A stretch of 64,000 bases of DNA from Streptomyces sp. TG1A-60 (lineage in GTDB: Bacteria; Actinomycetota; Actinomycetes; Streptomycetales; Streptomycetaceae): assembly GCF_037201975.1 (NCBI RefSeq), contig NZ_CP147520.1:3720001-3784000 (forward strand), given 5' to 3'. The number at the start of each line of letters is the position of its first letter. Position 1 is the first letter of the stretch. The position numbers and the translations under genes were made by a program. The notes beneath the pieces were generated by a model. It ran no database searches and had not been told where the DNA came from. It saw only the letters and a program-made list of their open reading frames with translations. This document shows, one piece after another, positions 32,542 to 40,606 of the stretch.

Positions 32542-33204
32542 CTACTTCACCTTCCGCAGCCCCAGCGGCGCCGCGATCTCCTCCGCCATGACCTTGCCCG
32601 CCTCGAACTCCAGGGTCTCGTCGCCCATCAACTCCTGGTCGGTGTCGAGGCCGTCGAGCTCGGCGAGGGGTTGGTTCAGGCGTACGTGCGCGACCAGGGA
32701 CTGGAGGGCGCGAAGGGTGGCGGAGGCGGTGGAGCCCCAGTTGGAGAAGTAGGAGAACTGCCACCACCAGAGGGCCTCGGTGGTGCGGCCCGCGCGGTAG
32801 TGGGCCATGCCGTGGCGGAGGTCGGCGATGACGTCGGCGAGGTCGTCGGAGATACGGGCCGCAACGGGCGCCTTGCGGGGCTCGTACGGGTCGAAGACCT
32901 CGGAGTACACGTCGACCGGGTCGAGCATGACGGCGAGGCGCTCGCGCAGCTCGTCGACGTCCGGCTCGGGGCCCGGGTCGGGCTCGTAGCGCTCGTCCGG
33001 CACGATGTCCTCGTGCGCGCCGAGGCGTCCGCCGGCCAGGAGGAGCTGGGAGACCTCCAGGAGGAGGAAGGGGACGGCCGAGTCCGGCTCGTCGCCCTTG
33101 GCCACCTCGGTGACGGCGACCAGGAAGCTCTCGACCTGGTCCGCGATCTGGACCGCGAAGTCGTCCGGGTTCAGGTCCTTCGCGTGCAGCGTGGCGTCAG
33201 ACAT
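32542..33204 (-). CDS. DUF5063 domain protein
   Basis: 220 residues, acidic and soluble: [43 protein letters not shown] region first, then [20 protein letters not shown] and a Trp-rich [15 protein letters not shown] recognise the DUF5063 family, which always follows recR in Streptomyces. The start overlaps the recR stop by eight bases. Unknown function; a link to recombination or replication is suggested only by the neighbours. Confidence 0.85.
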   Translation of the reverse strand: MSDATLHAKDLNPDDFAVQIADQVESFLVAVTEVAKGDEPDSAVPFLLLEVSQLLLAGGRLGAHEDIVPDERYEPDPGPEPDVDELRERLAVMLDPVDVYSEVFDPYEPRKAPVAARISDDLADVIADLRHGMAHYRAGRTTEALWWWQFSYFSNWGSTASATLRALQSLVAHVRLNQPLAELDGLDTDQELMGDETLEFEAGKVMAEEIAAPLGLRKVK

Positions 33205-33796
33205 CCAGCAATCGTCTCCCCTCGAAGGCGCGGCCGAGGGTCACCTCGTCCGCGTATTCCAGGTCGCCGCCCACCGGGAGGCCGCTGGCCAGGCGGGTGA
33301 CCTTGAGGCCCATGGGCTTGATCATGCGGGCGAGGTACGTGGCCGTGGCCTCGCCTTCGAGATTCGGGTCCGTGGCCAGGATCAGTTCGGTGACCGTACC
33401 GTCCGCCAGGCGGGCCAGCAGCTCTCGTATGCGCAGGTCGTCGGGGCCGACGCCCTCGATCGGGCTGATCGCGCCGCCGAGGACGTGGTACCGGCCGCGG
33501 AACTCACGGGTCCGTTCGATCGCGACGACGTCCTTCGGCTCCTCCACGACACAGACGACCGAGGGGTCCCGGCGCGTGTCGCGGCAGATGTTGCACAGCT
33601 CCTCCTGCGCGACGTTGCCGCAGGTCGCGCAGAAGCGGACCTTCGCCTTCACTTCGAGGAGGGCCTGCGCGAGGCGCCGTACGTCCGTCGGCTCCGTCTG
33701 CAGGATGTGGAAGGCGATCCGCTGCGCGCTCTTGGGACCGACGCCGGGCAGCCGCCCCAGCTCGTCGATGAGGTCCTGGACCACGCCTTCGTACAC
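33197..33796 (-). CDS. recR: Recombination mediator RecR
   Basis: 199 residues, GTG start. Helix-hairpin-helix [18 protein letters not shown], the four-cysteine zinc finger FCATCGN...LCNIC, and a Toprim domain starting [13 protein letters not shown]. Acts with RecF/RecO to load RecA on gaps. Operon ybaB-recR-DUF5063. Confidence 0.97.
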   Translation of the reverse strand: MYEGVVQDLIDELGRLPGVGPKSAQRIAFHILQTEPTDVRRLAQALLEVKAKVRFCATCGNVAQEELCNICRDTRRDPSVVCVVEEPKDVVAIERTREFRGRYHVLGGAISPIEGVGPDDLRIRELLARLADGTVTELILATDPNLEGEATATYLARMIKPMGLKVTRLASGLPVGGDLEYADEVTLGRAFEGRRLLDV

Positions 33797-33905
33797 GGAC
33801 TGCCGTCCTTCCTGGTGTCATTCAGTACGTACCGTAGTCGGCCGCCGCCGGTCCGAGGAAGGCGGTACGGGGCACGGTTGGGGCTCGCGGGTGGGCGGGG
33901 AGCGC

Positions 33906-34253
33906 TCAGAAGGGCAGGCCGGGGATGCCCGCGCCTCCGCCGCCGAGGCCCTGGGCGAGGGGACCCAGCTTCTGCTGCTGGAGGGTCTGGGCGTTCTCGT
34001 TGGCCGCCTGGACGGCCGCGACGACCAGGTCGGCGAGGGTCTCGGTGTCCTCCGGGTCCACCGCCTTGGGGTCGATCTTCAAAGCGCGCAGTTCGCCGGA
34101 GCCGGTGACGGTGGCCCTCACCAGACCGCCGCCCGCCTGACCGTCGACCTCCGTCTGCGCGAGTTCCTCCTGCGCCCTCGCCAGGTCCTCCTGCATCTTC
34201 TGGGCCTGCTGGAGCAGCTGCTGCATGTTGGGCTGGCCACCACCGGGGATCAC
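33906..34253 (-). CDS. YbaB/EbfC family nucleoid-associated protein
   Basis: 115 residues, GTG start. N-terminal helix [22 protein letters not shown], then the strand-rich core [22 protein letters not shown] and a C-terminal helix; Gly-rich end. Dimeric DNA-binding protein usually encoded next to recR. The 306 bp upstream (34254-34559) is a divergent promoter region with a relatively AT-rich stretch at 34385-34445 and no gene. Confidence 0.93.
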   Translation of the reverse strand: MIPGGGQPNMQQLLQQAQKMQEDLARAQEELAQTEVDGQAGGGLVRATVTGSGELRALKIDPKAVDPEDTETLADLVVAAVQAANENAQTLQQQKLGPLAQGLGGGGAGIPGLPF

Positions 34254-34559
34254 GTTCAGCTCCCTCGTACGAGTCTCGGGTCGTTCGTGCGGTTGTACTC
34301 GACCGTCGCCCTGGGGGCGTTCCTGCGGTCGTCACGAGCCTACGTGGTCGACACGGCCTCCGCTCCGCCACTCTTTCGAGTGAGTCGGCGCAGATTCGTA
34401 TACCTGATCAAGGACTCCTTCAAGGTGGAAAAACGGTGAAAACGGGTCTATCGCCACCCATTGGGAGGTAGGAAGGGTCCGGCCGCGTCAGGGAGCAGGT
34501 AGGTGCCCGTACGTGTGTCTCGCACTGTCGTCAGCAGAAGCGCCAGTAGGGAGTGCCGG

Positions 34560-35327
34560 GTGAGCCAGCCGGAGATGCAGCCCGAGGGGGGACCCCAGGA
34601 CGGGCGGGGTGAGGGTTCCGGGCTGTGGGCGCAGCCGTGGCCGTCGGCGGCCGGGCCGTGGGTGGGGGAGCCGGCCGGGCGGCCGTTCCCGCAGGGCGAC
34701 TGGGGCGCTCCGGCGGAACGGCTGGAGGAGCTGTACCAGTGGGTCGAGCGGGCGGCTCTGGAGACCGCAGCGTGGTATCTCGCGGACCGGGTGTGGAAAC
34801 GGCTGGCGGCGCGTGTGCTGCGGATCGGGGCGGCGACGGGGGCGCTCGCCGGGGCCGCGCTGCCGCTGCTCGACCTCGCCGGGGTGGTGGGCGGGGCGGC
34901 TCCGTGGGGGTATCTCGCGATCCTGGCGTGCGTGGCGTGTGTCGCGGTGGACCGGTTCTTCGGGGTCACCTCCGGGTGGATGAGGGACGTGGCCACGGCG
35001 CAGGCGGTGCAGCGGCGGCTCCAGGTGCTGCGGTTCGACTGGGCGTCCGAGAGCGCGCGGGAGGTGCTGGGGCCGGCGGAGGGGACGGCAGGGGAGGCCG
35101 CCGAGCGGTGTCTCGGGGTGCTGCGGCGGTTCTCCGAGGACATCACGGAGCTGGTGCGGGTGGAGACCGCCGACTGGATGGTCGCGTTCCGGACGGGGGC
35201 TGCGCCGCTGGAGATCCAGACGGGGGGATCCCCCTCGCGGCCGATGGGAGGTTCCACCGGGCGGGCGCCGATGCCGCCGGGGGCTCGGCCGAACATGCCC
35301 CGGCAGAGGCCGCCGGAGGCGCGGTGA
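34560..35327 (+). CDS. SLATT-domain two-TM membrane protein
   Basis: 255 residues from GTG 34560 (MSQPEMQPEGG; GGGAG about seven bases upstream). A Gly/Pro-rich start, an amphipathic segment (RLEELYQWVERAALETAAWYLADRVWKRLAARVLR), two helices (GAATGALAGAALPLLDLAGVV, GYLAILACVACVAVDRFFG), then a cytoplasmic coiled region (AQAVQRRLQVLRFDWASESA...FSEDITELVRVETADWM). This fits SLATT (SMODS and SLOG-associating 2TM effector) proteins, thought to act as pore-forming effectors in nucleotide-signalled defence. No nucleotidyltransferase is adjacent; a Ser/Thr kinase converges on it. Confidence 0.75.
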   Translation: MSQPEMQPEGGPQDGRGEGSGLWAQPWPSAAGPWVGEPAGRPFPQGDWGAPAERLEELYQWVERAALETAAWYLADRVWKRLAARVLRIGAATGALAGAALPLLDLAGVVGGAAPWGYLAILACVACVAVDRFFGVTSGWMRDVATAQAVQRRLQVLRFDWASESAREVLGPAEGTAGEAAERCLGVLRRFSEDITELVRVETADWMVAFRTGAAPLEIQTGGSPSRPMGGSTGRAPMPPGARPNMPRQRPPEAR

Positions 35328-35468
35328 CCCCCGGGGCGCGTGACCTGCGGGGCGCCGGTTGCCTTTTCGCTCCCGCCGCCCCTGCCCGTGCCTTCGCCAG
35401 AGGGCTCCGCCCCTTCCACCCCGAGGGGACCTGGACAGGTTGATCGGCCGCAGGTGAGCGGGGGCTTG

Positions 35469-35494
35469 TCGCGCAGTTCCCCGCGCCCCTGAAA
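35469..35494. repeat. Common Streptomyces intergenic repeat
   Basis: The run TCGCGCAGTTCCCCGCGCCCC with CTGAAA is, from memory, found many times between genes in Streptomyces genomes. Here it lies between the convergent SLATT and kinase genes and may help termination. Confidence 0.5.
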
Positions 35495-35532
35495 ACCACC
35501 AAGGGCTCCGGGCCCCTCGTCCGGTCGGCGGC

Positions 35533-37896
35533 TCAGTCGGCCTTCGTGTACGTCAACGACTTCCCCGCCGTGTCGACGCGCCGCAGCTGTCCGTCGGGCA
35601 GGAGGGTGACCGTGGTGGCGGCGCCGGGGGAGCAGGAGGTGGCCGGTTCGCCGGCGGCGACGGTGGAGGGGCCCATCCGCAGGGGGCCGTCGCCGGCCGG
35701 TTCCTCCGTCAGCTCCGCCTCGAACACACAGTGGTACGTGCCGCCGCCTTCGAGCGGGCCGTCCGCCGTGAGGGAGAGCACGGTGTCGCCCACCTCTCCC
35801 TGCTGGATGACGAGTTCGCGGGTGTCCTGACCTCCGGAACCGCCGAGGGTGGCGTTCCAGGTGCCGAGGAACTCCTCCGGGACCGGGCCCGCGTCGGGTG
35901 ACCCGGTCGTCGGGTTCGGGGAGGCCTCCGGGCCCGACGCCCCGGGTGTCGTGGGCCCGGGTGTCTCGGGCGCGGCCGTCGTCGTCCCGTTCTTGGCGTC
36001 GTCCGCCGTGCCGCCGTCGTCGCGCTTCTTCATCAGCACGTACACCGAGCCGCCGGCACCGAGCGCCACGACCAACGCGACGATGACGAGGAGGACCGAG
36101 GAACGACGGTTCCCGCGCGCGGGTTCGGGCTGACCGCCGCCTCCTGGCCCCGGGCCGTAGTGGAGGTTCGGTCCGTACGGCGAGGTCGAGCCGGGGCCCG
36201 GTCCGGCGGCGGCTCCGACGCCCTGGCCGCCGTACGGCCCCTGCGCGTACGAGCCGTACGGCGCCTGCGGCGCGCCCTGCGGATAGCCGCCGTATCCGGG
36301 GGCCATGCCGGGCTGCTGCCCGTACCCGCCGGCGGGCTGCCGGGTGTGCTGCTGCGGGTGGCCGTATCCGGCGGGCATGGCCCCGGGCCCGCACCCGGGC
36401 ATGGACCCGGGTCCATGCCCGGACGGAGCGGTCGGCGGAGGCGGTTGCGAGCCCGCCCCCGCGGTCTGCGTCGGCAGCCGGTCCACGGAAGCGGCACCCG
36501 GCGCACCCGGCGGAGGCGGTACGGCACCGCCCTCGGGCGGGGTCGCGGGGGCGCCGGGAGGCGTCGCCGGACCGCCGCCGTACGGAAACACGGGAGAGCC
36601 GGGCGGGTACGCGGGCGAAGCCGAGGCCGGGCCCACGGGAGCGGGCACGGGAGCGGACGGGGTCGCGCCGGCGGACGCGGGAGGAGCCGAGGACTGACCC
36701 GCGGTGCCGGACGGCGGCACACCAGCCGACGCCGACGGAGCCGAGGAAGCCGCGGCGGGCGGCTGCCGGGCGAGGTCGGAGGCGCCTGAGCGACCGCCGT
36801 CCACCGGACCTCCCGGCGCGCCCCCGCCTCCCGCAGCCGCCGAACCGCCTGGAACCGCCGAACCTCCCGCAGCCGCCGGACCCCCCGGAGCCGCCAGGCC
36901 GCCCGCAGCCGCCGTACTGCCCGAAACCGCCCCAGCCCGCGACGCCCCTGGCGCCCCCGACGACCCCGCCGACTCCTCCGGATCCTCCGCCTCCAGCAAC
37001 CGCACCGCGTGCCGCCCCAGTTGCGCCACCAGGGCGCTCGGCAGCCAGGGGTCCCTCGACCGGCCCGCGACGACCGTGTCCTCGGCCCGCGTGCGCTGGA
37101 GGATCTGGGGGAGGGTGGGGCGGGCGGCGGGGTCCTTTCTCAGACAGTCGCGGACGATGTCGCAGAGGCCTTCGGGCAGGCCCTCCAGATCGGGTTCCTC
37201 CTGGGCGATGCGGAACATGAGGGCGTGGACGCCGGAGTTGGCGGCACCGAAGGGGAGGTTGCCGGTGGCGGCGTAGGCGAGGACGGAGCCGAGGCAGAAG
37301 ACGTCGCAGGCAGGGGTGATGCGGTCGCCGCGCACCTGCTCGGGAGCCATGAAGCCGGGCGAACCGACCAGCGCGCCGGTGCGCGTCAGCCCGCCGTCCG
37401 TGACGGTCTCCAACGCCCGCGCGATACCGAAGTCGATGACGCGCGGCCCGTCGATGGTCACCAGCACGTTGGACGGCTTGAGGTCCCGGTGGATGAGCCC
37501 GGCCGCGTGGATGTCCTGAAGCGCGTGCGCGAGCCCCGCCGCGAGGATCCGTACGGTCCGCTCGGGCAGCGCCCCGTGATCCCGTCCGACGACGGCCTGG
37601 AGGGACGGTCCGGCCACGTACCCGGTGGCGACCCACGGAATGCCGGCCTCGGTGTCCGCGTCCAGCACCGGCGCGGTCCAGTACCCGCCCACCTGCCGCG
37701 CGGCCCGCACCTCCTGCCGGAAGCGGGCCCGGAACTCCTCCTGCTCGGCCAGCTCCTGCCGCACGAGCTTGACGGCGACGGTACGGCCCCGGTCGGACCG
37801 GGCCAGGTACACGTTCCCCATCCCGCCCGCGCCCAGTCGCGCGAGCAGCCGGTACGCCCCGATCCTCTGCGGATCCCCCGGCCCGAGCTTCTCCAT
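35533..37896 (-). CDS. Receptor-type Ser/Thr protein kinase
   Basis: 787 residues from ATG 37896 (MEKLGPGDPQRIGAYRLL). Kinase domain (about 14-270): glycine loop LGAGGMGNVYLA, lysine in VAVKLVR, HRDLKPSN, DFGIARAL and MAPEQV. A ~280-residue Pro/Ala/Gly-rich linker follows, including Gly/Tyr/Gln repeats. One TM helix (SVLLVIVALVVALGAGGSVYVL) and an extracytoplasmic domain (FLGTWNATLGGSGG...YHCVFEAELTEEP...GAATTVTLLPDGQL). The extracellular part resembles no ligand domain that I know. It converges with the SLATT gene and diverges from the aminotransferase. Confidence 0.95.
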   Translation of the reverse strand: MEKLGPGDPQRIGAYRLLARLGAGGMGNVYLARSDRGRTVAVKLVRQELAEQEEFRARFRQEVRAARQVGGYWTAPVLDADTEAGIPWVATGYVAGPSLQAVVGRDHGALPERTVRILAAGLAHALQDIHAAGLIHRDLKPSNVLVTIDGPRVIDFGIARALETVTDGGLTRTGALVGSPGFMAPEQVRGDRITPACDVFCLGSVLAYAATGNLPFGAANSGVHALMFRIAQEEPDLEGLPEGLCDIVRDCLRKDPAARPTLPQILQRTRAEDTVVAGRSRDPWLPSALVAQLGRHAVRLLEAEDPEESAGSSGAPGASRAGAVSGSTAAAGGLAAPGGPAAAGGSAVPGGSAAAGGGGAPGGPVDGGRSGASDLARQPPAAASSAPSASAGVPPSGTAGQSSAPPASAGATPSAPVPAPVGPASASPAYPPGSPVFPYGGGPATPPGAPATPPEGGAVPPPPGAPGAASVDRLPTQTAGAGSQPPPPTAPSGHGPGSMPGCGPGAMPAGYGHPQQHTRQPAGGYGQQPGMAPGYGGYPQGAPQAPYGSYAQGPYGGQGVGAAAGPGPGSTSPYGPNLHYGPGPGGGGQPEPARGNRRSSVLLVIVALVVALGAGGSVYVLMKKRDDGGTADDAKNGTTTAAPETPGPTTPGASGPEASPNPTTGSPDAGPVPEEFLGTWNATLGGSGGQDTRELVIQQGEVGDTVLSLTADGPLEGGGTYHCVFEAELTEEPAGDGPLRMGPSTVAAGEPATSCSPGAATTVTLLPDGQLRRVDTAGKSLTYTKAD

Positions 37897-38374
37897 GGCC
37901 ACCGCCCCCGTTTCCCCGTGCCGTCCCCGACGCATTCCGTACGCGTACGTACGGGTACGTCGTGAACGTCGTGCACGTGCGCAGCGGACCGATCGTAGTG
38001 CGGCCGTACGGGGAGGCGGACGGAGCGGTGTCTACGGTTCCGTAACAGCGGCCGGTGCCGCCTCGGCCTCCGTTCCGCCGCGAGGTGGTCCAAGGCACCC
38101 GACAGCCGTTCCAGCACGCGTACGGTCTCCGCGAAGCCCTCCCCCGGTGCCTCCGCGAGGCGGGCGGCGAGGGCCGCGTGGCCGGGGTCGATCCCGGCGG
38201 TCTCGGCGCGGCCCCCGAGGGTGGGAGTGGGGAGCTTGGCGCGGCGGTGGGCAGAAGGGGCCCCGAAAGGGCACCGCTCCTCACCGGGAGGCGACACACT
38301 GTCGTGATCGGGCTCCCGGCCGCAGACAGGTCGCCGATGTCCCCTCCCCCCAGCGGCCCCCTAACCTCGACTCC
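37897..38374. other. 478-bp divergent region with a possible regulator remnant
   Basis: Between the kinase and aminotransferase starts. On the minus strand, about 38085-38225 encodes AGIDPGHAALAARLAEAPGEGF followed by ETVRVLERLSGALDHLAAE, with good third-position bias. This resembles the C-terminus of a MarR-like regulator but has no start, and the rest is not coding. It is probably a gene remnant. Confidence 0.3.
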
Positions 38375-39730
38375 ATGACTCCCCAGCCAAACCCTCAGGC
38401 CGGCGTCGCGGTGAAGGCGGCGGACCGTGCGCACGTCTTTCACTCCTGGTCCGCGCAGGAACTCATCGACCCGCTCGCCGTCGCCGGCGCCCAGGGGTCG
38501 TACTTCTGGGACTACGACGGCGAGCGGTACCTCGACTTCACCAGCGGCCTGGTCTACACGAACATCGGCTACCAGCACCCGAAGGTCGTCGCGGCGATCC
38601 AGGAGCAGGCGGCGACGATGACGACGTTCGCGCCGGCGTTCGCGGTCGAGGCGCGGTCGGAGGCGGCGCGGCTGATCGCCGGGCGGACGCCGGGCGACCT
38701 GGACAAGATCTTCTTCACCAACGGCGGCGCCGACGCGGTCGAGCACGCCGTGCGGATGGCCCGGCTGCACACCGGCCGCCCCAAGGTGCTCGCCGCGTAC
38801 CGCTCGTACCACGGCGGCACCCAGCAGGCCGTGAACCTCACGGGCGACCCCCGCCGCTGGGCCTCCGACACCGGCGCGGCCGGCGTCGTGCGCTTCTGGG
38901 CTCCCTTCCTCTACCGGTCCCGCTTCCACGCGGAGACGGAGGAGCAGGAGTGCGCGCGGGCCCTGGAGCACCTGGAGACGACGATCACCTTCGAGGGGCC
39001 GTCGACCATCGCCGCGATCATCCTGGAGACCGTCCCGGGCACGGCCGGGATCATGGTCCCGCCGCCGGGTTATCTGGCCGGGGTCCGGGAGATCTGCGAC
39101 AGGTACGGGATCGTCTTCGTCCTGGACGAGGTCATGGCGGGCTTCGGGCGGACGGGCACGTGGTTCGCGGCCGATCTCTTCGGCATCGTGCCCGACCTGA
39201 TGACCTTCGCCAAGGGCGTGAACTCCGGTTACGTCCCCCTCGGCGGCGTCGCCATCTCGTCCGCCGTCGCCGAGACCTTCGCCCGGCGCCCGTACCCCGG
39301 CGGTCTGACGTACTCCGGGCACCCGCTGGCCTGTGCCGCCGCCGTCGCGACGATCAACGTCATGGCGGAGGAAGGCGTCGTCGAGAACGCGGCCTCCCTC
39401 GGCACGTCGGTCGTCGAACCGGCCCTGCGCGAGCTCGCCGCGCGGCACCCCTGCGTCGGCGAGGTGCGCGGCGTCGGCATGTTCTGGGCCCTGGAACTGG
39501 TGAAGAACAAGGAGACCCGCGAACCCCTCGTCCCCTACAACGCCACCGGCGAGGCCAGCGCCCCCATGCTCGCCTTCGGCGCCGCCGCGAAGGCGGCCGG
39601 CCTCTGGCCCTTCATCAACATGAACCGCACCCACGTCGTCCCCCCGTGCAACATCACGGAGGCCGAGGCCAAGGAGGGCCTCGCCGCCCTCGACGCGGCC
39701 CTGTCGGTGGCGGACGAGCACACGGTGTGA
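38375..39730 (+). CDS. Class III pyridoxal-phosphate aminotransferase
   Basis: 451 residues, ATG 38375. GGADAVEHAVRMAR and SYHGGT near the cofactor site, the aspartate in FVLDEVMAGFGRTG, and the Schiff-base lysine in LMTFAKGVNSGYVPLGG. This subgroup uses omega-amino donors with pyruvate or 2-oxoglutarate. The substrate cannot be assigned; a catabolic amine such as taurine or beta-alanine is possible. A terminator follows at 39745-39779, so the GntR gene is a separate unit. Confidence 0.93.
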   Translation: MTPQPNPQAGVAVKAADRAHVFHSWSAQELIDPLAVAGAQGSYFWDYDGERYLDFTSGLVYTNIGYQHPKVVAAIQEQAATMTTFAPAFAVEARSEAARLIAGRTPGDLDKIFFTNGGADAVEHAVRMARLHTGRPKVLAAYRSYHGGTQQAVNLTGDPRRWASDTGAAGVVRFWAPFLYRSRFHAETEEQECARALEHLETTITFEGPSTIAAIILETVPGTAGIMVPPPGYLAGVREICDRYGIVFVLDEVMAGFGRTGTWFAADLFGIVPDLMTFAKGVNSGYVPLGGVAISSAVAETFARRPYPGGLTYSGHPLACAAAVATINVMAEEGVVENAASLGTSVVEPALRELAARHPCVGEVRGVGMFWALELVKNKETREPLVPYNATGEASAPMLAFGAAAKAAGLWPFINMNRTHVVPPCNITEAEAKEGLAALDAALSVADEHTV

Positions 39731-39744
39731 GGCCGTGGTCTCCC

Positions 39745-39779
39745 CTCGGTGCCCCGGAGTGTGCGGCCGGGGCACCGAG
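39745..39779 (+). terminator. Terminator after the aminotransferase
   Basis: CTCGGTGCCCCGG (39745-39757) pairs with CCGGGGCACCGAG (39767-39779) around a 9-nt loop. Confidence 0.85.
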
Positions 39780-39919
39780 CCGGGTTCCCCGGCCCGACGC
39801 GTGCGATCCGCGAAAACTCCTCCCCGGAATCCGAACGCGTAAGGTGACCTGCTCGTAAGAGAACTCGGAGAGCACGCACGGAATGCGTACCCGTACGCGG
39901 ATGGGGGAGCCAGACCACG

Positions 39920-40606
39920 ATGCCCGGCACCGGCGGCGGCAATGGCGCCGTGACCCGCAGCACCCTGCGGCAGCAGCTCGCGGACGCGCTCCGTGACGAG
40001 GTGCTGGCCGGCAGACTCAAGCCGGGGCAGGAATTCACGGTGAAGGAGATCGCCGAGCAGTACGGGGTGTCGGCGACGCCCGTACGCGAGGCGTTGGTGG
40101 ACCTGTCCGCGCAGGGGCTGCTGCACGCCGTGCAGCACCGGGGTTTCGAGGTCCGCGAGTACTCGGTGGACGACTACCGGAACATGGTCGAGGCCCGCGT
40201 CCTGGTCACCGACGGCATGTTCCGGCGGCTGGACGACCGACGGGTCGACCCCCGTACGGCCGCCGCCCTCGCCGGGGTCCGGCGGCGCGGCGAGGAGGCG
40301 CGGCGGGCCGCGACCGCCGGGGACCTGGACATCCTCATCGGCTACGACCTGCGGTTCTGGCGCGAGTTGAGCGCCCTGTTCGGCAACCCGTACCTCACCG
40401 ACTTCCTGCACCGGCTGCGTGTGCAGTGCTGGGTGTGCGCGGTCCGGCGGCTGCGGCAGGCGGACGATCTCCGGGGCCGGCTGTGGGCCGACCACACCGA
40501 ACTCGTCGACGCCCTCACCCGGCGCGAGGCGCAGACCGCCCAGGAGATCATCGCCGGGTACGACGCGTACTCCCTGACACTGGTGGAACGCCTGGCGGAC
40601 GGATGA
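39920..40606 (+). CDS. GntR-family (FCD) transcriptional regulator
   Basis: 228 residues. Winged helix LRQQLADALRDEVLAGRLKPGQEFTVKEIAE...VSATPVREALVDLSAQGLL, then an FCD ligand domain (MVEARVLVTDGMFRRL ... AGDLDILIGYDLRFWRELSALF ... HTELVDALTRRE). Its stop overlaps the start of the glycosyltransferase fusion (ATGA at 40603-40606), so it is co-translated with that gene and may control it. Confidence 0.92.
   Translation: MPGTGGGNGAVTRSTLRQQLADALRDEVLAGRLKPGQEFTVKEIAEQYGVSATPVREALVDLSAQGLLHAVQHRGFEVREYSVDDYRNMVEARVLVTDGMFRRLDDRRVDPRTAAALAGVRRRGEEARRAATAGDLDILIGYDLRFWRELSALFGNPYLTDFLHRLRVQCWVCAVRRLRQADDLRGRLWADHTELVDALTRREAQTAQEIIAGYDAYSLTLVERLADG

Noticed and set aside
35143..35502. Minus ORF opposite the end of the SLATT gene
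   Set aside because: Low-complexity Ala/Pro-rich shadow with no RBS.
34448..40495. A 2015-codon open frame on the minus strand
   Set aside because: It runs antisense or out of frame through the SLATT, kinase, aminotransferase and GntR genes. Its product is Arg/Gly-rich with no domain. Long shadow frames are normal at this GC content.
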